From JACDAN01 sp035711385 (GTDB lineage: Bacteria > Actinomycetota > Thermoleophilia > Gaiellales > Gaiellaceae): a DNA stretch of 28,153 bases. The position numbers were made by a program, and so were the translations under genes. Shown piece after piece: positions 1-6,839 of the stretch. The DNA is taken from contig DASTCG010000126.1 of the NCBI GenBank assembly GCA_035711385.1, positions 1-28,153 on the forward strand, in the 5' to 3' direction. The notes under the pieces are model-generated. The model was given only the letters and a program-made list of their open reading frames with translations. It searched no databases and was not told the DNA's origin. The stretch's first letter is position 1, and the number at the start of each line of letters is the position of its first letter.

Positions 1-378
<378 letters not shown>

Positions 379-730
379 GGAACTTGTGTCAATCCAGCGC
401 CCGCAAGAGCGGGGCCGGCTGAACAACTCGTTCACTTTGAGCTTGAGCTCAAAGGTCTCCCCACCGGTCGACCGACCGGGGGCAGACGGGTTTGAATTGA
501 GCCCAACCGTGCAGGCAAGCCTGCGCGGTCAGGTCTCGGCGTTTCACGCACGCTGTTGAGTTTTCAAAGACCGTCGCCACCTGGAGGCGTAAAAAAGCCT
601 CCGACTCGCGCCAGAGGCCCCGAAGAGATCGAACTTGCAGTTCGTATCGTCTCCTAGGGGTCTCCGATCGTCGAGTTGCAGGGACTTTTCAACGCCGCCC
701 GTCAGGGCAGCCCGCGTATGGTACCAGCGC
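379..730 (-). promoter_or_regulatory. rRNA operon leader and tyrS-16S spacer
   Basis: These 352 bases carry no supported gene. On the minus strand they form the spacer between the tyrS stop and 16S. The block TCTTTGAAAACTCAACAG (570 down to 553) is a familiar rRNA-leader motif of Gram-positive rrn operons. Four compact inverted repeats are visible: CTTTGAGC/GCTCAAAG (435-454), CCCGC/GCGGG (400-413), GCAGGC/GCCTGC (511-524) and GGAGGC/GCCTCC with an A/T-rich loop (583-602). A further palindrome CGAACT-TGC-AGTTCG sits at 630-644. They may be processing stems or antitermination elements. I could not place the rrn promoter with confidence; it should lie between about 600 and 730. Confidence 0.6.
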
Positions 731-1879
731 CTAGGAGGCTGTCAAGCGCGCGAAACGGCGCTTGCCGGCCTGGAGCAGCGCGCCTTCCAGAGCCGATCGC
801 GGGAGGTCGAGCTCCCTCGTCACCTCGCCGTTCAGACGCACTCCACCCTGCCCGAGCAGACGCCGGGCCTCGCTCGTCGTCATGCCGAACGCCGATCCGA
901 GCAGCGCCGGAAGATGGACGGGATCGCCGTCCGCCAAGGCGAGCTCGGGAACGTCCTCCGGGGCCTGGCCCTCGCGCACGACGCGCGTGAAGTGCTCCTC
1001 CGCCGCGCGCGCCGCCTCCTCGCCGTGCGCACGCCCGACGATGAATCGCGCGAGCCGGAGCTTCGCCTCCATGGGGTCGTCGGCGAGCGGATCCTCGTCG
1101 CTCTCCATCACGAGCCGGTAGTAGTTCGGCAGCAGCTCGTCAGGGATGCGCATCGTCTTCCCGAACTGCTCCTCCGGCTCCTCGAGCAGGGCGATGTAGT
1201 TCCCTCGCGAGCCGCTCATCTTCATCCGATCCCAGCTCTCGATCAGCGGTGTGGTCAGCACGACCTGCGGTTCGAGGCCATAGGCAGCCATCACCTCCCG
1301 GCCCGCGAGGAGGTTGTAGAGCTGGTCGGTGCCGCCGAGCTCGACGTCGGCCTCGACCGCGACCGAGTCGTAGGCCTGCATCAGCGGGTACAGGAGCTCG
1401 GAGACGGAGATGGGCTCCTGGGCGGTGAACCGCTTCGCGAAGTCGTCGCGCTCGAGGATGCGCGCGACCGTGATCGTACGGCCGAGTGCCACGACGTCGG
1501 CATACGAGAGCTTGGAGAGCCATTCGCCGTTGAAACGAACCTCCGTCCGCTCCGGGATGAGGATCGTGTACGCGGACTCGAAGAAGCGCTCCGCCATCCG
1601 GTCGATCTCGGCGTCGTCGATCACGGGACGCTCCACCGAGCGTCCGGAGGGATCGCCGATCCGGGTCGTGTAGTCGCCGACGATGAGGACGCCGGTGTGC
1701 CCCTCGTCCTGGAACGCGCGCATCCGCTGGAGCGGGATGCCGTTCCCGATCGTGATGTGCGGCGCCGTGACGTCGATCCCGAGCTTCACACGGAGCGGCC
1801 GGCCCTCGGCCAGCTTCCTCTCGAGCGCTCCTTCGGGCAGCACATCCACCGCGTTTCTCGTCAGCTCGGCGACTCCCAT
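731..1879 (-). CDS. tyrS: Tyrosyl-tRNA synthetase (TyrRS)
   Basis: Charges tRNA-Tyr with tyrosine in the cytoplasm. The 382-aa product has the class I catalytic fold, followed by a C-terminal S4 RNA-binding domain (about 320-380, with EARRLLGQGGVRLNGE). The GDYTTRIGDPSGRS block after the first signature and the DVELGGTDQLYN block are typical of bacterial TyrRS. The signatures are unusual: the HIGH motif reads TIGN (residues 43-46) and KMSKS reads KMSGS (220-224). The start is ATG at 1879 with no Shine-Dalgarno; a TAGACT -10 lies at 1897-1892, implying a leader of only a few bases. It is transcribed towards the rRNA operon and is divergent from the PBP gene. The length is slightly short for the family. 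Confidence 0.95.
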   Translation of the reverse strand: MGVAELTRNAVDVLPEGALERKLAEGRPLRVKLGIDVTAPHITIGNGIPLQRMRAFQDEGHTGVLIVGDYTTRIGDPSGRSVERPVIDDAEIDRMAERFFESAYTILIPERTEVRFNGEWLSKLSYADVVALGRTITVARILERDDFAKRFTAQEPISVSELLYPLMQAYDSVAVEADVELGGTDQLYNLLAGREVMAAYGLEPQVVLTTPLIESWDRMKMSGSRGNYIALLEEPEEQFGKTMRIPDELLPNYYRLVMESDEDPLADDPMEAKLRLARFIVGRAHGEEAARAAEEHFTRVVREGQAPEDVPELALADGDPVHLPALLGSAFGMTTSEARRLLGQGGVRLNGEVTRELDLPRSALEGALLQAGKRRFARLTAS

Positions 1880-1890
1880 GTCCGGCCAGC

Positions 1891-1961
1891 GAGTCTAGTG
1901 GCCGTCCCGGCAATAACCGTTGGCCTCTTCCGACGACATCGCCGGGACGGCCACTAGACTC
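1891..1961. repeat. 21-bp perfect inverted repeat in the tyrS/PBP divergent promoter
   Basis: The left arm (1891-1911) and right arm (1941-1961) are exact reverse complements over 21 bp, separated by 29 bp. Each arm ends outwards in TAGACT, a -10 hexamer (1897-1892 minus, 1955-1960 plus). The two promoters are therefore identical from the -10 to about 14 bp upstream. The repeat lies entirely between the two start codons (1879 and 1970). Predicted transcription starts lie outside the arms, so the symmetry acts at the DNA level (operator or cruciform) rather than as an RNA hairpin of these transcripts. Confidence 0.85.
1955..1960 (+). promoter_or_regulatory. Putative -10 element (TAGACT) of the PBP gene
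   Basis: TAGACT fits the TANNNT -10 consensus and ends 9 nt before the TTG start at 1970, giving a very short or absent leader. No good -35 hexamer is visible; the expected position reads GACGAC. A mirror copy serves tyrS. Confidence 0.5.
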
Positions 1962-1969
1962 CCCGGGTC

Positions 1970-4393
1970 TTGCGTTTGCTCCGCCGCAACAGCTCAGCGG
2001 CGCCGGCCAAGAGGCGCAGGATCAGGAAGCTCCGTCTGCTGATCCTCACGCTCGCCCTCGTGGTGTTGGCGTTCTCGTCGTTCACGTTCGGCCTCGTGAC
2101 CGCCGTCGCGAGCGAGGCCCCGAAGTGCGATCCCGCGCGGCAACAGCATCCCGTCAACACGAAGATCTACGACTCCTCCGGGAACAGGATCCTCGCCGTG
2201 CTCCGCGGGTCGGAGAACCGCGTGCTCGTTGGCTACGACGACATCTCGCCGCTCATGAAGCAGGCGATCGTCGCCGTCGAGGACCGGCGGTACTTCGAGC
2301 ACCGAGGCGTCGACATGCGCGCGATCGCCCGCGCCCTCTGGGCCGACATCCGCCACAAGAGCGCGCTCCAGGGCGGCTCCACGATCACCCAGCAGTTCAT
2401 CAAGAACTCGTGCGCCGACAACAGCCGCTCGATCGGGCGCAAGGTCCGCGAGGCCACGCTCGCGTGGGGTCTCGAGCAACGGTGGTCGAAGAAGAAGATT
2501 CTCACCTCGTACCTCAACACCGTGTACTTCGGGAACGGCGCCTACGGCATCGACCAGGCGACGCGGACGTACTTCGGCCACCGGGCAAAGAAGATGACGC
2601 TCTGGGAGGTCGCCCTCCTCGCGGGGATCCCGGCAGACCCGAGCCGCTTCGACCCCATCGCGAACCCGAACGCCGCACGCATGCGGCGGCGGACAGTGCT
2701 CCAGCTCATGCTCCGCCTCGGGACGATCACACCGGAGCAGTACCGCCGCGCCGACCGCGAACCGCTCCCGACCAAGGTGCAGACACCCGACACGCGCGGG
2801 CCCGGCGGGTACTTCGCGAACTACGTCACCCAGCAGCTCGTCGACCGCTACAAGACGCGGGGCGTCTTCGGCGGTGGCCTCGCCGTCGTCACGACGCTCG
2901 ACCTCGAGCTCCAGAAGATCGGCCACCGGGCGATCGCGCGCTGGCTCAAGGACGACAACGGTCCTGCCGCGGCGCTCGTGGCGATCGATCCGAGAGACGG
3001 CGCGATCAAGGCGATGATCGGCGGCTCCAACTTCCGGGAGAGCCAGTTCAACCTGGCCGTGCAGGGAGAGCGCCAGGCGGGCTCGGCCTTCAAGCCCTTC
3101 GTCCTCGCGGCGGCGCTCAAGCAGGGCATCTCACCGGCGACGACCTTCGTGTCGAAGCCGACGACGATCTTCCTCGGCGACAAGAGCTGGCCGGTCTCGA
3201 ACTACGAGGACGAGTACCTCGGCTCGATCGACCTCGAGTCGGCGACCGTGCACTCGGACAACTCCGTCTACGCCCAGCTGACCGCGCTCGTCGGCCCGAA
3301 GGCCGTCAGGCGGGCTGCGCACGACCTCGGTGTGACGAGCCGGCTGAACGACTACTTCGCCATCGGCCTCGGCGCAGAGGCGGTCAATCCCCTCGAGATG
3401 GCGAGGGCGTTCTCCACCTTTGCGAATCGCGGACGCCGCGTCGACGGCTCCATCTTCGGCAATCACCCGCGGGCGATCTCGTGGGTGCACCACGTCGGCG
3501 AGAAGCGGCGCGCCAACGCGCCCGTGCAGAGGCAGGTCCTCGCACCCGAGAAGGCGGACCTGGTCAACGACATCCTCCAGAAGGTCGTCCGGATGGGCAC
3601 GGGAACGAAGGCGGCGCTGCCCGATCGGCCGGTCGCCGGCAAGACGGGAACGACAGAGAACTACGGGGACGCGTGGTTCGTCGGGTACACGCCCCAGCTG
3701 GCGGTCGCCGTCTGGGTCGGGTATCCGAACAACCTCACGCCGATGCTGACCGAGTACGACGGCGACGCGGTCGCGGGCGGCACGTATCCGGCGCTGATCT
3801 GGAAGACCTTCATGGAGGCCGCGCTCAAGCACCTCGACGAGCCGCCCGCGTACTTCGACCCGCCGAGCCTTCCCTACGCGGTGCCGGTGAACGTCGTCCA
3901 GCGGGGCGGCAGGATCCTCGTCGACAACGGCGTCTGCCGGGCGGCGAAGAGCGTCTGGTACTTCTCCGACCAGCGGCCGGAGCGGGAAGCGGGCTGCAAG
4001 CCGAACGAGGTGGAGGTCCCGCGCGTCGTCGGCACGACACTCACGGACGCAAAGGCGCGCCTGACCGCCCAGCCGCTCGAGTACGACGTGATCTACAAGC
4101 CGGCGAAGCCGGGCCAGCGTCTCGACCTCGTCCTCGGCCAGATTCCCGCCCGCGGGACCCTGTCGGCGTACGACCAGGTGACGCTGATCCTCGCCCGGCC
4201 GCGGTACGGCGCCGTGCCGAGCGTGGTCGGGATGCCGGTGTCGCGCGCGATCAGACGGCTCGAGAAGCTGAAGCTGCAGCCCGCGGTCGAGGGGGACGCC
4301 GCCTCCGGGCGGGTCGTCAGGCAGGTGCCGCGAGGCGGAAGCGTGGCGGCCGGACCGGGGCTGCAGATCCGCCTGGTCACAGCGGCCGGCTGA
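1970..4393 (+). CDS. ponA: Class A penicillin-binding protein (PBP1A-type) with two PASTA domains
   Basis: Bifunctional peptidoglycan synthase of 807 aa, anchored by one N-terminal membrane segment (about 22-45) with the rest outside the cell. The glycosyltransferase (GT51) domain shows EDRRYFEHRG (catalytic Glu104), GGSTITQQFIKN and the RKVREATLAWGLEQRWSKKK block. The transpeptidase domain shows SAFK (Ser372, Lys375), SDN (429-431) and KTGTT (558-562). Two C-terminal PASTA repeats (about 680-740 and 745-807, starting VPRVVG and VPSVVG) are typical of actinobacterial and firmicute PBPs and bind uncrosslinked peptidoglycan. The start is TTG at 1970, nine bases after a -10 element; a TTG two codons on is possible. 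The 3' end overlaps the convergent mpg stop by 17 bp. Confidence 0.95.
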   Translation: MRLLRRNSSAAPAKRRRIRKLRLLILTLALVVLAFSSFTFGLVTAVASEAPKCDPARQQHPVNTKIYDSSGNRILAVLRGSENRVLVGYDDISPLMKQAIVAVEDRRYFEHRGVDMRAIARALWADIRHKSALQGGSTITQQFIKNSCADNSRSIGRKVREATLAWGLEQRWSKKKILTSYLNTVYFGNGAYGIDQATRTYFGHRAKKMTLWEVALLAGIPADPSRFDPIANPNAARMRRRTVLQLMLRLGTITPEQYRRADREPLPTKVQTPDTRGPGGYFANYVTQQLVDRYKTRGVFGGGLAVVTTLDLELQKIGHRAIARWLKDDNGPAAALVAIDPRDGAIKAMIGGSNFRESQFNLAVQGERQAGSAFKPFVLAAALKQGISPATTFVSKPTTIFLGDKSWPVSNYEDEYLGSIDLESATVHSDNSVYAQLTALVGPKAVRRAAHDLGVTSRLNDYFAIGLGAEAVNPLEMARAFSTFANRGRRVDGSIFGNHPRAISWVHHVGEKRRANAPVQRQVLAPEKADLVNDILQKVVRMGTGTKAALPDRPVAGKTGTTENYGDAWFVGYTPQLAVAVWVGYPNNLTPMLTEYDGDAVAGGTYPALIWKTFMEAALKHLDEPPAYFDPPSLPYAVPVNVVQRGGRILVDNGVCRAAKSVWYFSDQRPEREAGCKPNEVEVPRVVGTTLTDAKARLTAQPLEYDVIYKPAKPGQRLDLVLGQIPARGTLSAYDQVTLILARPRYGAVPSVVGMPVSRAIRRLEKLKLQPAVEGDAASGRVVRQVPRGGSVAAGPGLQIRLVTAAG

Positions 4394-4934
4394 GAAACCG
4401 GGAGCCGGCGAGGCCGTAGCGCCACGGTTGCTCGGCCGCCTTCGTGATGCCGACTCTCGTGCCGATCGCGATCTCTGGCTCGCCGGCCCGCGGGCGGAGC
4501 TCGAACGGCGTCGCGTCCAACGCCACGCCGTCGTGCTCGCCCGTGATCCCGAGCGCTTCGCACAGGCGCCCCGGCCCGGCCGCGAGCAGCCGCGGGTCGG
4601 CGAGGCCGCGGCGCTCGCGCATCGCGTCGAGCCCGGTCGTCGGCTCGAGCGCACGGACGAGGACGGCGCTTGCGACGCCTTCGCCCTCGCAGACGAAGTT
4701 GAGACACCAGTGGATGCCGTAGGAGCGGTACACGTACGCGTGACCCGCAGGCCCGAACATGGACGCGTTTCGCTCCGTCCTCCCGCCGTAGCCGTGCGCC
4801 GCCGGATCCTCGTGGTCGTAGGCCTCGACCTCCACGATCGGGCCGCCGACGCCGTCGACGAGCAGCGTGACGCCGATCAGCTCCGGTGCGACCTCGTGCA
4901 CCGAGCGCGCGAAGAAGTCGTGTCCGAGCGTCAC
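4377..4934 (-). CDS. mpg: 3-methyladenine (alkyladenine) DNA glycosylase, MPG/AAG family
   Basis: Base-excision repair enzyme that removes alkylated purines such as 3-methyladenine and hypoxanthine from DNA. The 185-aa product covers the whole family fold. The catalytic glutamate lies in IVEVEAY (Glu37), followed by the conserved RNASMFGPAGHAYVYRSYG and HWCLNFV segments and AAGPGRLCEALGI near the C-terminus. The start is GTG at 4934: it overlaps the MFS stop as GTGA and gives the normal family N-terminus (LGHDFFARS). A much longer upstream extension in the same frame is only a shadow of the MFS gene. Translation is probably coupled to the exporter. The gene ends convergently against the PBP gene with a 17-bp overlap. 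Confidence 0.93.
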   Translation of the reverse strand: MTLGHDFFARSVHEVAPELIGVTLLVDGVGGPIVEVEAYDHEDPAAHGYGGRTERNASMFGPAGHAYVYRSYGIHWCLNFVCEGEGVASAVLVRALEPTTGLDAMRERRGLADPRLLAAGPGRLCEALGITGEHDGVALDATPFELRPRAGEPEIAIGTRVGITKAAEQPWRYGLAGSRFLSRPL

Positions 4935-6205
4935 TCGTCCCGCGGCTTTCGCGCGTCGTAGTGGACGAGCGCCGGCAGTGCCAGCGCGACGGCGACCGCG
5001 CCGACGACGCTCAGGATGCCGCCCGAGACGATCGAGGTGCGGACGCTCGTGAGGGAGGCGACGATCCCTGCTTCGAGGTTCCCGATCTCGGGTGCACCCG
5101 CCACCTGTGCGAGCTCGATCCCGGAGAGCCGTCCGCGCATCGCATCGGGCGTCACGGAAAGCAGGATGGTCGATCGCAGAACGGCGCTCACGAAATCCGA
5201 CGCGCCGGCCACGGCCAGGAAGGCGAAGGCGAACCAGACCGAGCCGGCGAAGCCGACGATCGAGATCGCGACGCCCCACCCGGCGGCGGCGATGCACACG
5301 GCGAGTCCTTGGCGCCGGACGGTGAGCATCCAGCCGGAGGTGAGCGAGGCCAGAAGCGCCCCGAAGGAGGTCGCCCCGTAGAGCAGGCCCAGCGTCCCGG
5401 CGCCGCCGCCGAGCTCCTCGGCAAAGGCGGGGAACAGCGCCCGCGGCATCCCGAAGATCATCACGAGGGTGTCGACGAGGAAGATCCCGAGCAGCACCTG
5501 CCGCCTGGCGATGTAGCGGAAGCCGTCGAGGATCGAGTTCAGGCTCGGCCGGGCGGCGTCCGGCGCAGGAGGCACCGGCGGGAGCAGCCAGATCGCGACC
5601 AGCGAGGCTCCGAAGGTGCCGAGGTCGATCGCGTAGGCGCCGGCCAGGCCGACGACGGCGATCAGGCCGCCGGCCAGCACCGGCCCGGCGACTCGCGCCA
5701 GGGTGAAGACGACGTCCTCGACCGTGAGCGCCGCCATCAGCTGATCCGGCCGGACGAGCCCCGGGGTGAGCGCATTCCGGGCAGGCCGCTGGAAGCCGTA
5801 CGCCGCGGTCCCGAGCGCCTCGGCCCCAAACAGCGCGAGAACGCTCGGGTCCGGCAGCAGCGCGTTGACGATCAGCCCGCCGGTGACACCGACGAGCGCG
5901 AGGTCGGAAAGCAGGAGCAGCCGCCTGCGGTCGACGGCGTCGGCGACCGCGCCCCCGTAGATCGGCACGATCAGGAGCGGGACGAGCGCGGCGATGCCGA
6001 GCAGCCCGACGACGAACGTCGAGCGGGTCTCCTGGTAGACCTGGTACGGGATCGCCACGGTCGTGATCTGACTGCCGATCGCGGAGATACCGGTGCCGAA
6101 CCAGAGGCGGCGGAAGTCGCGCGACTCGCGCAGCGGGCTGACGTCGACGGCGATCCGCCCGAGGAGCCCGCGCTCGGGCGGCGGCTCGCGTTCGATGTCG
6201 GTCAG
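4931..6205 (-). CDS. Major facilitator superfamily exporter (MFS_3/EntS-like)
   Basis: Integral membrane transporter with about 12 hydrophobic segments. It resembles the EntS-like MFS_3 exporters; the substrate is unknown. The loop GGAVADAVDRRRLLLLSD after TM2 is the MFS motif A equivalent. The only standard start in frame, GTG at 6058, would cut into TM1. The frame encodes the conserved N-terminal segment upstream of it (RESRDFRRLWFGTGISAIGS), so translation must begin earlier. No ATG, GTG or TTG exists in frame back to the stop at about 6370. CTG at 6205 would give about 424 aa, the family length, and I use it as a tentative start. Alternatives are another non-canonical start or a sequencing error. 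An 11-bp hairpin lies upstream (6272-6298). The stop overlaps mpg as GTGA. Confidence 0.85.
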   Translation of the reverse strand: MTDIEREPPPERGLLGRIAVDVSPLRESRDFRRLWFGTGISAIGSQITTVAIPYQVYQETRSTFVVGLLGIAALVPLLIVPIYGGAVADAVDRRRLLLLSDLALVGVTGGLIVNALLPDPSVLALFGAEALGTAAYGFQRPARNALTPGLVRPDQLMAALTVEDVVFTLARVAGPVLAGGLIAVVGLAGAYAIDLGTFGASLVAIWLLPPVPPAPDAARPSLNSILDGFRYIARRQVLLGIFLVDTLVMIFGMPRALFPAFAEELGGGAGTLGLLYGATSFGALLASLTSGWMLTVRRQGLAVCIAAAGWGVAISIVGFAGSVWFAFAFLAVAGASDFVSAVLRSTILLSVTPDAMRGRLSGIELAQVAGAPEIGNLEAGIVASLTSVRTSIVSGGILSVVGAVAVALALPALVHYDARKPRDE

Positions 6206-6271
6206 GAGGGTCTGTCGGAACGCCGCTCGTCGCCGGGGTGCGATGGTCGTTCCGAGGGAAGGACGCAGGGA

Positions 6272-6298
6272 GCGTCCGTATCGGTGAGATACGGACGC
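6272..6298. promoter_or_regulatory. 11-bp perfect hairpin/operator-like palindrome upstream of the MFS gene
   Basis: GCGTCCGTATC and GATACGGACGC form perfect arms around a 5-base spacer (GGTGA on plus). There is no T-run on either side, so it is not an intrinsic terminator. Its place 60-90 bp upstream of the MFS coding region, after the preceding gene has ended, fits a repressor operator such as those of TetR or MarR family proteins, or a leader hairpin. No regulator gene is adjacent. Confidence 0.5.
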
Positions 6299-6373
6299 GA
6301 CTGAGGACGCCGCCTCGGGGCGAGCAGCGCACCCCGGCGGCTCAGTCGGCGTTTCGTCAGACCCTCCTCATCC

Positions 6374-6733
6374 TCAAAAGAGCTGATCCGGATCGTTCGG
6401 CCTGGCGGTGGACTCGAGCAGCCGGCGCGCGCGCCGGCCGAGGTCGGCAAGGTCGACCCGCCCGCTCTCGACGCCGCTCGCGATCCGCTCCGCCAGGTCG
6501 ACCGCGCTGTCGATGATCTGCGTATTCGCTGCGGCCTCCTGTCCCATCTCGTGCAGGATCGTGCGCTCGGTGCGGCCGGCGATGATCGGGTCGGGGACGC
6601 CCTCGATCCAGACGCGCGTGCGGCGGCCGCCGCCGCGCTCGTCACCCGTCAGCGGCTCGAGCGCGTAGATCTTGTCGGCGCGGGCGTACTTGCCGAAGCC
6701 GAGGAAGACCATCCGGTTCGCGCCGTTCGCCAT
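6374..6733 (-). CDS. Small conserved hypothetical protein, RemA/DUF370-like
   Basis: A 119-aa cytoplasmic protein. Its N-terminus (MVFLGFGKYARADKIYAL, then RRTRVWIEG and RTERTIL) recalls the layout of RemA/DUF370 DNA-binding proteins: a GFG opening, an R-x-x-x-I-x-A segment, and RRTR or RKTR before a strand. This likeness is remote and judged by eye. The C-terminal half (about 65-110) is helical and rich in Ala and Arg. The start is ATG at 6733. CATAAT, a near-perfect -10, lies exactly 6 bases upstream (6740-6745), predicting a leaderless mRNA. It is upstream of the MFS gene in the same direction with a 168-bp gap. Function is not known; a regulatory role is possible. Confidence 0.7.
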   Translation of the reverse strand: MANGANRMVFLGFGKYARADKIYALEPLTGDERGGGRRTRVWIEGVPDPIIAGRTERTILHEMGQEAAANTQIIDSAVDLAERIASGVESGRVDLADLGRRARRLLESTARPNDPDQLF

Positions 6734-6739
6734 GGCGCG

Positions 6740-6745
6740 ATTATG
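6740..6745 (-). promoter_or_regulatory. Putative -10 element (CATAAT), leaderless geometry
   Basis: On the minus strand CATAAT is followed by six bases and then the ATG at 6733. With transcription starting about 7 bases after the -10, the mRNA would begin at or next to the start codon. No Shine-Dalgarno is present. Confidence 0.6.
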
Positions 6746-6773
6746 ACCAGCCGGGCCGGGGTAACCGAACGCG

Positions 6774-6839
6774 ATGGGGTTCCTGGATCGCCTGCGTGGA
6801 GCCGCGCAGAGCGTCGAGCCGTTCTACGTCCGCACCTAG
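6774..6839 (+). CDS. Possible 21-aa small protein (MGFLDRLRGAAQSVEPFYVRT)
   Basis: A short open frame begins at ATG 6774 and ends at TAG 6837-6839. The peptide opens like a short amphipathic helix (MGFLDRLRGAAQ). Its stop codon overlaps the stop of the convergent aminotransferase gene in the palindrome CTAG, as expected of tightly packed convergent genes. A TAACCG hexamer lies 6 bases before the ATG; it misses the last T of the -10 consensus. It may be a true small protein, a remnant of a longer gene or chance. Evidence is weak. Confidence 0.3.
   Translation: MGFLDRLRGAAQSVEPFYVRT

Noticed and set aside
387..392. TTGACA on the minus strand as an rrn -35 box
   Set aside because: It is only about 10 bases from the mature 16S 5' end, so no promoter could be placed downstream of it for this gene.
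583..602. GGAGGC/GCCTCC hairpin as a tyrS intrinsic terminator
   Set aside because: The T-run lies in the loop rather than after the stem, and a terminator there would block the rrn leader.
635..1957. 440-codon plus-strand open frame over tyrS, with similar long antisense frames over the acylase (13106-14722), gatB (16670-17959) and MFS/mpg (4886-6304) genes
   Set aside because: They lie opposite well-supported genes, show Arg/Gly/Pro/Ala-rich composition without domains, and arise from the strong third-position GC bias.
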